Shown here: positions 1-13,533 of the stretch, piece after piece
How positions within the stretch are numbered: the stretch's first letter is position 1
Layout: every line of letters begins with the position of its first letter
NCBI RefSeq assembly: GCF_001661345.1
Contig: NW_017962913.1
Coordinates: 1,679,428 to 1,743,427, forward strand
Reading direction: 5' to 3'
Origin: Ascoidea rubescens DSM 1968
Lineage: Eukaryota > Ascomycota > Saccharomycetes > Ascoideales > Ascoideaceae
Length of the DNA: 64,000 bases
The notes under the pieces: generated by a model
Told to the model about the DNA's origin: nothing
The model's database searches: none
What the model saw: only the letters and a program-made list of their open reading frames with translations
Translations under genes and position numbers: made by a program

Positions 1-553
1 TAGCATCAAACCATGGAGGTCGTTTTGGCACTGGCTTGTCATTTTTCTGTGCCAGCGCGGCGGGTGGCAAAGGCACAAAATAGCAGCGAAGTTCCCTCAC
101 AGCGGTTCGGCTGCAGCGCCGCACCGTGGGTGCGGGAAAGCATTGCACGTGTGCTACCCGCAGGTGCTATTTATAGTTTGAATACTGGCGGGTGTGTGCA
201 CATGCAGAGTCAAGACGTATTTTAAAGCGGTTCAATGCATTACGGAGTCCGTACGTCATAATCCATGACTCACTGTCCAAGACACAGGTCTTGCACACGC
301 ACAAATCATGTGTGTGTCAGCGCAGTGCGTACCTTTGCATGTGTATGGCGGTAACGGCGTCCCAAAACTTCTCTTTGCTCGCCCGATCAACGCAATTATG
401 GAGTCAAAAAGGCCGTATTGAGAAACTGTGCAATCTGGACAACATCAACAGGACCAGTCAGAAAACACTTCAAGCCAGTATGCCTTCAGAAAAGATCAAT
501 AGGCTGCCAATAGTTGTTGATTTCATCGACTCTACTAAAACTAGTGTCAGAAA

Positions 554-617
554 GTGATTAGAGAAAAGTGGTTAGAGGAAAATAGTTAGAAGAAAGTAGT
601 TAGAGAAAAGTGGTTAG
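554..617. repeat. Degenerate 13-15 bp tandem repeat, about 4.5 units
   Basis: Successive units read gtgattagagaaaa, gtggttagaggaaaa, tagttagaagaaa, gtagttagagaaaa and gtggttag. The units share a TTAGAGAAAA core and differ at one to three positions. No coding frame depends on it. Confidence 0.75.
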
Positions 618-2383
618 GTTAATTAAAAAGGAACTAAAACAGGGTTGAGGCCTTTTACATTTTTTTTTCTTTTATATCACGAGCGCAAGGGCAATTATTG
701 TCCTATGGACGAAGGTCGCAAATTAACAGAAAAAGCAATAACGAGTTATTTTTGGTATTGTGGGATATTTCTTTTCTAATTTATAAATAGGAAAACAGGA
801 ATCTATTTTGGATGGAAAGAGATGACACGTAGGGAATAAGAGTGATAAGGTGACAAATATACTGATAGAAAATGCTCAGGCTTTTGTTCAACACTTAAAA
901 CAGCAAGGTCTTCTCGCATAAACAGGATCACATGACGTGTAAAGCCACGTGAAATTCATTTTTATTTCTAACAGTTATGAGCGAGTGTCTGTGTTTACAC
1001 GTGCTCGGGTATGAAAGGAAGAGCAAAGAACAAAACACACAAGACATGAAAGGGATGTTAGATATGGCAGAGCTAAAGATAAGGTGGAACCAAAAAAAAT
1101 GCAAGGGGAGCAAGAAGTGTGAGAAAAGTATGGGGAAGCCCTACATTTGCAATTACGAATTATTGTGAAATTAATCCGTTGAAAAATTTCATATATGAAA
1201 GATAAAGAACTGGATGGAAAGCGGAAATTTAGTTATGCAAGTAGCGATTAGAAGTAAATGGTTAAGGAATTGAAAACAAATAAAAATCACTCCACTGGTG
1301 ATAGCACATATATGGAATTGCCAGTGTAGGATAATATGATACTAAGATCCTCTGATAGTGAAGCACTGGAACCTAGTTGACTTATTTTTTACTCCAGATT
1401 TTCCAGTAGTCTGGTTTTTTCTCAAAATTAGTGGGATTGATTGCTTATGGTATGGAAATAGTTTCGGTTATTAGCCTGCTGCTGAAGAGTGAAAAGAGCT
1501 ACCAAGATAAGATACCAGATAAGAAACCTTAGTGGGAGCATATGAATATGGGATCAAGAAGACAATACAGTATATGGTCGAGTTGTGGCCGAGACGTGGT
1601 TGCTGCTTGAGAATATTTCCTAACAACAAAGAACTGTCGCCGCACATGACGGCTATTGTTTGCAATGCTGCAAATGATATACATTTAGTGCAATTATGCT
1701 TTCTCTACGCTACACTGCCATTGTGAGGTCGCTGTGGTCTTTCTGGAGTTGTTCCTTCTGCTGCTTTTCTTTCACGCTTCTCTTGCCGTCACTCCCCAAC
1801 ACGCTCGAGTGACCGAAATCTGGAGGAGCGAGAATGCGATGCGTTTTCGGAGAGCGGCTCCACTCCGCAACCACTGCTCGCAGCACAAAAGCACCATCAC
1901 CGCCAGCACAACCGTTTCCCTGGCTCGTTGGGCTGCATGCATTTTGCAGCATTAGTGTGCATTTGAGCGCGTTTGCAGTCCCTGCGCCCAATCACACGCC
2001 ACTGATAGTCCTGAAAAGAAAGCAGCACAAGAAACAGGCAGCAGGCTCCGAAGCAGCACCAGCACCAGCACCAGCAGCCGGCGCGCGACCAGCACTGGCC
2101 TGCTGGCGGTGGTGCACAAGCCGGGCGTGGACCGGTTCCGAAGCAGCGATTCCAGCGATTCCAGCAATTAAAGTATTGGGTGTGGTAATATTATTTGGCA
2201 CTGACCGCGTAGTTCCGGCTAAACAGCGGTTGCGATCAGCCATTTGCCCTGTTCCCAAAAACAACCACAAAGCGACACATCCACTCGCTTTTGTTTCCAC
2301 CTTGCAATGTTTTTCATCTGGGTCTAGTTTTTTCTCATTTTCTTTTGATTTTTTTTTCTTTCTTTCCTTCGCTTTCTTATCGA

Positions 2384-2392
2384 TATATAAAG
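2384..2392 (+). promoter_or_regulatory. Candidate TATA box of NTH1
   Basis: TATATAAAG lies about 200 bp upstream of the NTH1 ATG, within the usual yeast TATA-to-start range and followed by a pyrimidine-rich leader. The match is by sequence only. Confidence 0.4.
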
Positions 2393-2586
2393 AACTGCTC
2401 TTTCTCGTTTTTTCTGTTTCCTTCTTTCTCTGTTTTATATCCCTGATTCCCATTTTCTCTTGCATTTCTCTTTATAACTCTCTATTTCCCGTTACATATC
2501 GTTATCAATCACTACTAACATATACCAATCACTATTCCCTTTTCCCACTTTCTTTTCCACTTTCTTTCCCAGTCTTTCCTACTATA

Positions 2587-4857
2587 ATGAACACAATTTA
2601 TCATAATAGAACCTCGTCTGCTGCGAGTGATGTTGATCCCTTCTCAATTCCTGATGTTTATTACGGCCCCAAAACTGATCCATCCAGATCAAGGCTAAAT
2701 AGAGTCAGAACCTTTTCTGTCCACACTGTCAAACCACTCAAGTTCTCTTCATCTAATAATAACAATTCCTCAATTAGCTCTGCTGCCACCAGCTCTTCCA
2801 GCTCTACTTCCTCAAACTCTTCTCCCTTCAATTTCAACTTCAAACTCAAAAGAAGATCAAGTCAAGATGAAAGGACCGTTGTTAATCGAAAATTCCTTAT
2901 CACAAACATTGACGCAACTTTAAAACAACTATTGGAAAACGAAGACACAGACAAAAACTATCAAATCACTATTGAAGATACCGGCCCAAAAGTCCTCAAA
3001 TTAGGTACCGCCAACTCTAATGGCTTCAATAAATTCGATATCAGAGGCACTTACATGTTGTCAAACTTGTTACAAGAATTAACCATTGCTAAAAGATTCG
3101 GTAGGGTTCAAATGATCTTGGATGAGTCAAGACTAAACGAAAACCCAGTAAAAAGATTAACAAGAATGATCAGAACACAATTTTGGAAAGCTCTCACAAG
3201 ACAATTGGACAATAACAATATCGCTGCAATGGCCAATGACACCAAAATCGATACCCCAGAGGCAAAGCTTCCAAGGCTTTATATTCCTCACTCTTGCCAC
3301 GACCAATTCCAATTCTTTTCGGAAATTGCTGATTCAAATCCCCATTTCAACTTGCAAGTCGAATACTTGCCTGAATTTATTACCCCAGAATACGTCAAAT
3401 CAATCAACCATAAACCTGGTTTACTAGCCCTAGCTATGAGAAAAGTTTACGATCCAAATACTGATTCATTCACCCTAAAAAGTTGGCCCTATGTAGTTCC
3501 GGGTGGTAGATTCAATGAACTATACGGCTGGGACTCTTATATGATTGCTCTTGGTCTCTTAATCGACAACAAAATAGAACTAGCTAGAGGCATGGTTGAA
3601 AACTTCATCTTTGAAATACAACACTATGGCAAAATCTTAAACGCAAATAGATCCTACTACCTTTGTCGTTCTCAACCCCCATTTCTAACTGACATGGCCA
3701 TAAAAGTTTACCATAAATTAATTGAAACAGGCAACGATTCAATTGAATCCCTAGACTTTCTAAAAAGATCCTTAAATGCTTCAATAAAGGAATACAACAC
3801 TGTCTGGTGCTGTGCCCCAAGACTAGACCCCAAAACTGGTTTATCAAGATACAGACCTGATGGTTTAGGTATCCCCCCAGAAACTGAATCAACTCATTTC
3901 CACTCAATCTTGAAACCTTATGCTCAAAAACACAACTGCTCAATCGATGAATTTCAATCACTATATAATAGCTTAAAGATCCACGAACCAGATTTAGATG
4001 AATATTTCCTCAACGATAGAGCCGTCAGAGAATCCGGTCATGATACAAGTTATAGACTAGAAGGTAGATGTGCAAACTTGGCTACCGTCGATTTAAATGC
4101 TCTATTATACAAATATGAAATCGATATTGCCACCTTGATCAAAAACGTCTTTAATGACTCCTTTTTAAACTATGAAAATAAATTTGAATCTTCCCAAATT
4201 TGGCTTCAAAGAGCTCAAATCAGAAAAACTGCTATGAACAAATACTTGTGGAATGAATCAAAGGGCATCTTTTATGATTATGATACAATCCTAGAAAAAC
4301 AATCAGACTACGATTCCGCTACTACTTTTTGGACTATGTGGTCCGGTCAAGCCTCTGACCATCAAGCAGAATTAATGGTCAAACATGGTATCCCTATGTT
4401 TGAAGAACTAGGTGGCCTAGTAGCTGGAACTGAAGAATCAAGAGGCATAATCTCCGTCGATAGACCAAATAGACAATGGGACTACCCCTTTGGCTGGGCT
4501 CCTCATCAAATGCTTGCTTGGGTCGGTTTAACAAAATACGGTTACGCTGAGGTCGCAAGAAGATTGGTCTACAGATGGCTTTATATTATGACAAAGTCTT
4601 TTGTTGACTATAATGGTATCGTTGTTGAAAAATATAACGTTACAACTGGTACTGATCCTCATAAAGTTGATGCTGAATATGGTAACCAAGGCGCTGATTT
4701 TAAAGGTGTTGCAACTGAAGGTTTTGGCTGGGTTAACGCTTCTTATATCTTTGGTTTGACATTTTTAGGAAGTCATGCTCAAAGAGCCTTGGGTACTTGT
4801 ACTTCTCCCGACGTCTTCTTTTCAAGATTATCAGCTTCAAATAAATCAATCAACTAA
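2587..4857 (+). CDS. NTH1: Neutral trehalase
   Basis: This is the cytosolic trehalase that hydrolyses trehalose to two glucose when cells leave stress or resume growth. The 756-residue product (S. cerevisiae Nth1 is 751) aligns along its whole length. Both trehalase signatures are present: [14 protein letters not shown] near residue 305 and [10 protein letters not shown] near residue 630. RESGHD, which carries the family's catalytic Asp, and VVEKYN are intact. The EF-hand-like calcium segment of neutral trehalases ([16 protein letters not shown]) lies near residue 120. The N-terminal KRRSS is a protein kinase A site like the ones that recruit 14-3-3 proteins in S. cerevisiae. The frame is open for 251 codons upstream, but that part is a pyrimidine- and GC-rich leader, and the ATG at 2587 starts the family-like sequence (MNTIYHNR, then [16 protein letters not shown]). 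No CTG codon occurs. The next gene, KAR5, is convergent. Confidence 0.97.
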   Translation: MNTIYHNRTSSAASDVDPFSIPDVYYGPKTDPSRSRLNRVRTFSVHTVKPLKFSSSNNNNSSISSAATSSSSSTSSNSSPFNFNFKLKRRSSQDERTVVNRKFLITNIDATLKQLLENEDTDKNYQITIEDTGPKVLKLGTANSNGFNKFDIRGTYMLSNLLQELTIAKRFGRVQMILDESRLNENPVKRLTRMIRTQFWKALTRQLDNNNIAAMANDTKIDTPEAKLPRLYIPHSCHDQFQFFSEIADSNPHFNLQVEYLPEFITPEYVKSINHKPGLLALAMRKVYDPNTDSFTLKSWPYVVPGGRFNELYGWDSYMIALGLLIDNKIELARGMVENFIFEIQHYGKILNANRSYYLCRSQPPFLTDMAIKVYHKLIETGNDSIESLDFLKRSLNASIKEYNTVWCCAPRLDPKTGLSRYRPDGLGIPPETESTHFHSILKPYAQKHNCSIDEFQSLYNSLKIHEPDLDEYFLNDRAVRESGHDTSYRLEGRCANLATVDLNALLYKYEIDIATLIKNVFNDSFLNYENKFESSQIWLQRAQIRKTAMNKYLWNESKGIFYDYDTILEKQSDYDSATTFWTMWSGQASDHQAELMVKHGIPMFEELGGLVAGTEESRGIISVDRPNRQWDYPFGWAPHQMLAWVGLTKYGYAEVARRLVYRWLYIMTKSFVDYNGIVVEKYNVTTGTDPHKVDAEYGNQGADFKGVATEGFGWVNASYIFGLTFLGSHAQRALGTCTSPDVFFSRLSASNKSIN

Positions 4858-5752
4858 TTAATTAACTAATTAATTCTCATGTTTTTTTTGGGTTTTTTTG
4901 TTTTGATTTATTGATTCTAAAATTGTCAATTGTTCTTTATTCTAATGACATAATCTCATGATTGCTTTACTATTATTATCACTATCATCATCATCTGCTA
5001 TAACAATACCTCTTATTACTATTATTAATATTATTATTATTCATCATTGAAAACTTAATGTTAAATCAATTTCCTATCCAATAGTTTTGGTTTTAAATTT
5101 TATCATTTTTATTATTATCACTACTTTTTGTTTTATATTTTGGTTGCCTTACTACATTATACTATATTATTAGTTTTATTATTCATAAGAAATTTTTTTT
5201 TATTTTTTTCTCATTCTTGATCTTCTGTTCAATTTCAATTTCAATTCTTTTAGTTTTCTTGCCTCTCTTTTGGGTAAAGTTAAAAGCCTTTTCCGGCTCT
5301 TTTACTATATATTTACTTTTGTTTTTTTATAAAATTAATTTTACAATTTATATTTGAAATACACACCATTCGATTTTAATTACACCATTCAATTTTATTT
5401 TCGCCATTCAATTTTATTTATCCATTGATTCAATGGACCCAAAAAAGATTGTTTTGGTGGCTATCAGCAATTTCTTCCCCCACAAAAAAAGCTTATCGCA
5501 AGCATCAAAGACAATTTTTCTGTTTTGGGAAATAAAAATTTTGTATTAAAAATATTTTAAATAATTAAAATAGAAATAAAAATAAACATAAACGTAAAAA
5601 TAAAATCAACATAATAAAAAAGGGAAGAAAGAATTTAAATCGAAAATCTTGGAAATAATATACAAACGATAAAGTGAAATGATAAAGTAAAAACAGATGA
5701 TAAAACCTAATACTAGAGCAAACCGAAAACTCTCGTTACTCAATTGCATGAT
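4858..5752. other. Convergent intergenic spacer NTH1-KAR5
   Basis: An AT-rich 3' spacer with poly-T and poly-A runs and no open frame of note. It probably holds the 3' ends of both flanking transcripts. I see nothing else in it. Confidence 0.6.
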
Positions 5753-7359
5753 TTAAAGTACAAAATCGCTTCGGATAGCAGTGAAGATAGATCCAACTTC
5801 TTTACCTGCTAAGAGACCAATCGCTAAACAAATTGAGAAAATGATTAATTTTGAGAGCGAAATAAAATCTGTTGGGAAAAATTGAAAACAGTTTGAACAA
5901 TTTAAATAATCCAACACCACTTTTTTAATCATTAAAAAATAAACTCCGTAATAAAAAAAACACAAAATAAACATTGTGTAGAAAACATGGTTTACTATGA
6001 AAGAAATAAAAAAATAAACAATTTTAAAAGAAAAGGTCAAATAAAAGACAAACTTTTTCAAGATTTGAATAAAATTCATCAAAAATGAGTAATTGATATT
6101 ATTACCATCACTGTTTAGTTTTTCGAAAATTTTATCAAATTCGTTTAAAGTTGAGGAGAATTTGTTGAAAAAACTTAAAGTTGAATTCTCAAAATTGGTC
6201 TTTTGAGCTTCTATATTTTCAATAGTATTTAGCATAATTTTATTAATTAGACGAGTTTGGTCGATTGTATCATTATTTAGTTTAATTATGGTTGAGTTGA
6301 AGTCATTGACAAAGTTGTTGAATTGGTTTGAAAATGTTTTTGAATTTTCATTAATTAAATTGAAATTTGATATTGAATTATTGATGATATTATTTACGTC
6401 GTTAAAATGAACTGATTTAATTTCATTAATTTTATGGATATATTCTAGATTATTTAGTTCATTTGAAATTTCGTTTAAATTATCAAAGATGTCTGGCAAA
6501 ATTTCATTGAATAAGATTTGGTTAATTTGGGATTTGAACAAAATCAAGTTATCTTCGATTTGATTATTTAGATTTAAATTAGTGATTAGAGAGTTGTTTA
6601 AATTCTGGTTAAAATCTGATAGTATTTTGTTATTGAAGCTATCTGATATATTCATGTAATTTTTAAAATTGTCTTGGAATTGTTTGATTATATGAATTGA
6701 GTTGTCTTTAAATTTTTCATATTTTATAAAATTTTCATTTAGTTCTTTGTTGAATTTATTGTAAAACGTTGTTAAATTTAAGTGTAACTGTAGTATTTGG
6801 TTTTTCTCGTATGGTAAAGATTGTTGAGAACAGCCATAGTTGACTAATTTAAAACAAGCATCGTAAGTGGTCCAATATTGGGGTGATTTAAAAATTTCTT
6901 GAATACAATTGTTATGGTCTGAAGTATATTGTTTAGATTCGTATTTAATTAGGTCTTCTTCGAATTTTTGAAGATTGTGGTCTTGACTATCATAGTTATT
7001 GTTATTGTTATTATCGTGTGAATAATCGTAGTCGTATAATTTTTTGCATTGATAGGGATAGTCAATTTCATTAGCTTTTAATTGACAAATAGCCAATGAT
7101 AAGGCAGCATAAGATTTGATTTGGCCAGTCAATTGATCATAGTCATAGGTGCACTTTTGGATGATTGGATCCAAGTATTTAAAAGTGCATTCTGAATCGT
7201 AATCGTAGTTTTGTTTTAAAATGTCCAAGTCCTTGATGGAAGAGTATTCAAAGTATTTTGAGTTTAGTATAAGCGATTCATGTCTTTGAATAATTTTGTC
7301 GATCAAGTTGTGATTATCAAAAGGAGAAAAATTCTTTGTGTGATTGTCGTCGTCAGTGC

Positions 7360-7409
<50 letters not shown>

Positions 7410-7528
7410 GATCTACTTTCATCTCTGAGATTGTTGTGATTTGAAGTGGAGATTTGTTTCCAGGACAAGGAGAAAGAATAGGACAGAGCCAATATGAAGA
7501 ATGAGTAGGGAATCCAAGGCAATCTCAT
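5753..7528 (-). CDS. KAR5: Karyogamy (nuclear fusion) protein, Kar5/Tht1 family
   Basis: Kar5 proteins sit in the ER and nuclear envelope at the spindle pole body and promote nuclear envelope fusion during mating. The start used here (591 residues, MRLPWIPYSFFILALSYSFSLS) gives a clean signal peptide; an ATG 57 bases upstream (7585) would add 19 hydrophobic residues and cannot be excluded. Family features are an N-terminal Cys-bearing domain (ALSLAICQLKANEI, then CIQEIFKSPQYWTTYDACFK and LPYEKNQILQLHLNLTTFY), a long Asn-rich coiled-coil middle, and three hydrophobic segments near the C-terminus. A (TTA)n stretch near 7370-7409 encodes an Asn run close to the N-terminus. TGAAACA, the core of the S. 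cerevisiae pheromone response element, lies just upstream at 7549-7555, suggestive for a mating gene but a single weak match. The family is fast-evolving, so the call rests on motif order and topology. Confidence 0.85.
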
Positions 7529-7967
7529 TGTGAGTATAAACAGAAAATTGAAACAGAAAAGGAGAGGAGCCAACGAGGGCTCCATAGAGACGACAGAGAG
7601 GATGAGAGAGACATTATATCTGATTGTAATTGAAGGTGTTTTGGAGAAAGTGGTTTATCAGTGGTTTTATCTGGGATTATATAAGGCATGTCTAATTGGG
7701 ACGGGGACCCAGAGGGGTGGTGCCGTGAAAGTGTTTGAAAAGAAGCGATAAAGAATTAAAAGTGAAGAGGGAGAGAAGAAGAGAAGGGTGGTGGGAAAGC
7801 GTTGAACGATGCAAGAAAGGTTACAGAAAACGAGGTGTATAAGTTATAGACTATAAAAAAACAATCGATAATAACCAGGAAGATATAAATCAGAAAGAAA
7901 AAAGAAGAAAAAGAAGAAATAAGGAAGCAAAACAAGAGTAGAGTGAAACTAAATATGGAAGGATGTA
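7529..7967. promoter_or_regulatory. KAR5 upstream region
   Basis: This 439-bp spacer lies between the KAR5 start and the end of the Asn-rich gene. It is purine-rich on the + strand. One TGAAACA (7549-7555) could be a pheromone response element. A 71-codon minus-strand frame in the spacer is hydrophobic only because of the poly-purine composition, so I do not call it. Confidence 0.4.
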
Positions 7968-9497
7968 TCATAGATTTTTCTTTGATGAGTTTTCATCTTC
8001 TTCGAATATCAAATTGTCCTCATTATTACTGAAACTATTACTATAATTGTGGCCATTATGGTTATTGAAGCTGTTATTAAAGTTGAAGTTGTTGAAATTA
8101 TTAAAGTTGTTGTTGTTGCTATTATTGTTGATATTGATATTATTGCTATTAATGGAGTTATCATTAAAGTTATATTCATTTGAGGGTATATTTAAACCTG
8201 CTGTCATTGAGGCTCTCCTTGAGTTTGGATTTGAGTTGAAATTTGAGTATGATAGCATTAGCGGTGTCATAGATATCTCACCATTTGGGGTTTGAACAGG
8301 GTTTAATTTTGGGGACAAGTAACCGAAATTGACATTGTTGATGTTGGTTATGTTGATGTTATGGCTGTTATTATTGTAGTTATTACTGTTGTAACTGTTA
8401 CTAAAGTTTATGTTATTATTATTGTTATTGTTATTGTTATTGTTATTGTTATTGTTATTGTTATTGTTATTGTTATTGTTAGTGTTGAAATTATTTATTG
8501 GTATATTATTTATTGAATTTTTTCTTGCAGAGCCAATGTTAAGGCCATTGAAATGAAACTCGTTTGTAGGACTTAGAGCTTTAGTGTTACCAAAATTGTT
8601 ATTGTTGTTATTTATTGAGTAAACATTGGAATTTGATAAAGACAAATTGCTGACCGAGGTTGTCAAGTAGCTGGTAGGATTCATGTTCACATTCAATCCT
8701 GAATGTGGATTTAGATTTGGATTAGGATTAGGATTTGATAGCAAAAAACTGGTGTTGAAAGATGAGGATAAAGATTCGGGCAAGCCCTGACCTGATAGCA
8801 TGTATTTCGATGGAGAGCCAGTCACAGATGTTGGACCCAAGCTTGGAGAGTCAGGAGTGCCAATTATTAGCTTATCATTTTGTATTATTGGGTTGTTTAT
8901 AGGGATAGTCTTGGGAGAGGTGTAGGACTTGGCCAAGTTGGAGGAAGAGGGAAGTCTGGAGCTCAATAGAGACGATGAATGGTAGTGCTGGTGTCTCTTT
9001 TGATGCGTGGATTGTAAGACATTTCTGGACCATTTTAGATTGTTGTTTGTCAAGGAGGATAGCTTGGAAGTGGAGTTGGAGTTGGAGCTGTTTAGGCCAG
9101 TGAGAGAACTCAAGTTTGAATTTGAAGTTGAGTTGGGATTTGCATTTAGGCCTGAGGCTGTTTCGTTGATGGGCTTCATGGGGCTTCCAAGAGGATCTGG
9201 CAGCTGGTCAGGACGAGAGTCCTCCACGACGTTGGAGAGACAGGAGCTATGGTTGGAGAGGTTAAGCGATAGCAAGGAAATGGTGGAGGAGGTGGGCACT
9301 ATCCTGCCATTTATCTTGGTGTTTTTGTCGACAGAGGTAGCCACCAAGCTTGGGGACGTCAACTGGAACTTGGAGTTGCTGAGGTTGATGTTTCTGGCGT
9401 TGGCGTAGCGTAGCTCAGGTGAGCTGGAGGAAGACCTGGGGGACCTGGGGCTCGAAAGCACGTCCTCCACAGACTTGACACACTTGTTCAGACCCAT
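7968..9497 (-). CDS. Asn/Ser-rich protein of unknown function
   Basis: I do not recognise this 509-residue protein. The first in-frame ATG is at 9497 (MGLNKCVKSVEDVLSSPRSP); the frame continues upstream through a poly-Ala stretch but without an ATG. The N-terminal third is Ser-rich with many SP/TP sites, including SPMK and SPSK, which fit the cyclin-dependent kinase consensus, and it contains an RRAS protein kinase A-type site (NSRRASMTAG) further on. The C-terminal half is dominated by Asn runs, one encoded by a (TTATTG)n-like repeat at about 8411-8478. No folded domain, membrane segment or signal peptide is visible. It is divergent from STP22 with only 144 bp between the two ATGs, so they share a promoter. 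Composition suggests a disordered, phosphorylated regulator, but that is inference. Confidence 0.7.
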   Translation of the reverse strand: MGLNKCVKSVEDVLSSPRSPRSSSSSPELRYANARNINLSNSKFQLTSPSLVATSVDKNTKINGRIVPTSSTISLLSLNLSNHSSCLSNVVEDSRPDQLPDPLGSPMKPINETASGLNANPNSTSNSNLSSLTGLNSSNSNSTSKLSSLTNNNLKWSRNVLQSTHQKRHQHYHSSSLLSSRLPSSSNLAKSYTSPKTIPINNPIIQNDKLIIGTPDSPSLGPTSVTGSPSKYMLSGQGLPESLSSSFNTSFLLSNPNPNPNLNPHSGLNVNMNPTSYLTTSVSNLSLSNSNVYSINNNNNNFGNTKALSPTNEFHFNGLNIGSARKNSINNIPINNFNTNNNNNNNNNNNNNNNNNNNNNNNINFSNSYNSNNYNNNSHNINITNINNVNFGYLSPKLNPVQTPNGEISMTPLMLSYSNFNSNPNSRRASMTAGLNIPSNEYNFNDNSINSNNININNNSNNNNFNNFNNFNFNNSFNNHNGHNYSNSFSNNEDNLIFEEDENSSKKNL

Positions 9498-9641
9498 CGC
9501 TGCTGCTGCTGCTGCTGCTCTGAGCTTGTTTCTCTTCTCTTCTTCTGTCCTCCGTGCCCTCTGCACACGTGCCCAGCGCTTCTCGTGCTTCTCGTGCTTC
9601 TTCGCCCGCTGCCTCCTTTGCTGCTTTTACCTCCCACCACC

Positions 9642-11190
9642 ATGTCTGCGTTGTCTCGCCCCTTGCTCTTGTGGTTGTACAACGTCTTGCAGCCCGTATG
9701 TATGTCATTTGCTTCTTCTGCTTCTTCTACTGCCCACTAACACCCACCAGGAATACTCAGATGTACCCAGAACCTACCAGGACACTGCTGTCGTCCTTCA
9801 GGCCTTTCCCTCCTTGAGAGCCAGAACAAAGATATACACCTTTTCCAATGGCACTGATCGCTTGTTGTTGAACTTGCATGGTACTGTGCCCTCCTTCTTC
9901 AATGCTGTCTCCTACAAGATTCCTGTCGAGATCTGGTTGCCTACAGACTACCCACTCTCGCCTCCCACAGTCTACGTGGTTCCCTCCAGCGACATGATCA
10001 TCCAACCAAGCAACTACATTGACAACAATGGCAAGTTCTACAACCCCTACCTATCCAACTGGTCTTCAAACAGCCAGACTCACACCCAAAACTCGTCTTT
10101 ATTGCAGCTATGCAACATTCTATCAACCTGTTTCAGCAAACAGCCCCCATTATACTCAAAGCCCAAGAGCTTGAACACTCCTAATAACCACTACCAAAAC
10201 CACACTTCTCCTCCAGCAACCCCAGTGAAACCTCCACGACCCACAAGCATACCTTCATTGACTTCCCTAGTGTCTTCTAATTTAAACTCTCCTCCTCCTC
10301 CTTTACCTCGCAAACCGACCTCAAACCCTGCCTTGCCCCCAAAGCCATCTTCAATTCATTTAAATGCTCGTTCAAATGTTTATTCAAACGTTCCTCCAGA
10401 CTTACCTGGAAAACCACTTTCTCATTCAAGAAACAATTCAACTTCTTCCCTACCGCCAAGACGTCCTCCAAAACCTATAGAACTCGAAATGAAAAGACTA
10501 TCAATTCAAAATCAATTGCCAAATCAAAATATACAATTCCTAGAACCAGATCTACTTGACAGTGATGATAATCATAACATCATCAACAACAACAACAACA
10601 ACAACAATGATAACAACAATACTGACAACGCTAACGCTAACACTAACACTAACACTAACACTAACGATAATAACCAATTTGATTCAGAAAAACAAAAAAT
10701 CTTAAAAAATATTCAAACCTCTCTAGTCAACTTGATTAAATCAGATTTTGACCCCTTTGTTACCATCGCAGACTCCCAATTACTCAAACTCAAGAATGCC
10801 ATATCTCAACTAGAAAACTTGTATAAATACGAAAACGACTCTCTAGTCTACTACAAAGAATCCATATCAACAAACGAAAAAATCCTAAATGAAAAAACCC
10901 TAGAAGCCCAAAATGTCATCAATACCGCTGACACTTTACCTGATCCAAACGTTGAAGAAATCATCTGCGCTGAAACTGTCCTCTTCAATCAACTATATCA
11001 CCTAGTATCAGACGACACTGCAATATCTGACACTCTATACGCTTTAAACAAAGCCTACGATTCAGGCAAAATCTCCTTCGATTCCTTCTTAAAATACTCA
11101 AGAAATCTTTCAAGAGATCAATTTTTTAAAAGAGCTCTAATAAATAAAATCGTCAATCTATCTGGTCTCGATGATTCAACAGACTACTAA
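9642..11190 (+). CDS. STP22: ESCRT-I subunit Vps23/Stp22 (TSG101), spliced
   Basis: This is the ESCRT-I component that binds ubiquitinated cargo at endosomes for multivesicular body sorting. The spliced product is 497 residues. Exon 1 (9642-9695) encodes MSALSRPLLLWLYNVLQP and exon 2 begins at 9751 with EYSDVPRTYQDTAVVLQAF, which rejoins the first helix of the UEV domain and matches S. cerevisiae VVNWLFKVIQP...Y. The UEV (a ubiquitin E2 variant lacking the catalytic Cys) covers about residues 1-150. A Pro-rich linker (PPPPLPRKP, LPPKP), an Asn/Thr-repeat region, a coiled coil and the C-terminal steadiness box (LYHLVSDDTAISDTLYALNKA...SRDQFFKRALI) follow. The intron is 55 nt, GTATGT to CACCAG, with a CACTAAC branch site. 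Without splicing, the frame would insert residues into the UEV helix. STP22 is convergent with ARO3. Confidence 0.93.
9696..9750 (+). other. Spliceosomal intron of STP22 (55 nt)
   Basis: The donor is GTATGT and the acceptor CAG. The branch-like CACTAAC lies about 9 bases before the acceptor, so the branch-to-acceptor distance is very short. Splicing restores an unbroken UEV helix in phase 0. Confidence 0.85.
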
Positions 11191-11230
11191 TGTTAATTAT
11201 AGAATAAAATAATAAAAAACTATACCTTTT

Positions 11231-11297
11231 TTTATATTTTTATATTTTTATATTTTTATATTTTTACATTTTCACATTTTCACATTTTTATATTTTG
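11231..11297. repeat. 8-bp period AT-rich tandem array
   Basis: Between the convergent STP22 and ARO3 genes, units atattttt (several copies), acattttc (two), acattttt and atatttt follow each other at an 8-bp period. It is probably 3' untranslated or spacer microsatellite. Confidence 0.7.
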
Positions 11298-11464
11298 AAA
11301 ACCCTATTAAACTACCAATCAACAAATAATAAAAAATCTAAGTTAAGAAAGAATAAAAAGTAAAATATTACAAAATCAAGACAACATCAAGATATAAGAT
11401 AAATTAAAATAACTTTTTTTAATTTTTAATTTCTAGTCTCTAATTTGTCTCTAATTTCTAATTT

Positions 11465-13533
<2,069 letters not shown>

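Larger units (their letters stand above)
1..2586. other. Gene-free leader region upstream of NTH1
   Basis: No gene is recognised here. Bases 1-370 and about 1730-2280 are visibly GC-rich compared with the rest of the window; 44 of the 60 bases in 2041-2100 are G or C. Short open frames occur, for example 192-557, but they start on non-ATG codons and resemble no family I know. Bases 554-617 hold a short degenerate tandem repeat. From about 2290 to 2586 the + strand is very pyrimidine-rich, as is common just upstream of yeast start codons. The stretch is most likely the promoter and leader of NTH1, plus perhaps the upstream region of a gene to the left of the window. Confidence 0.6.

Noticed and set aside
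192-557. 121-codon + strand open frame
   Set aside because: It starts on GTG, resembles no family, and lies in a GC-rich upstream region where stop codons are less frequent.
1834-2586. In-frame 251-codon extension of NTH1
   Set aside because: Composition is GC-rich then pyrimidine-rich, the residues show no family similarity, and the ATG at 2587 begins the sequence that aligns with other trehalases.
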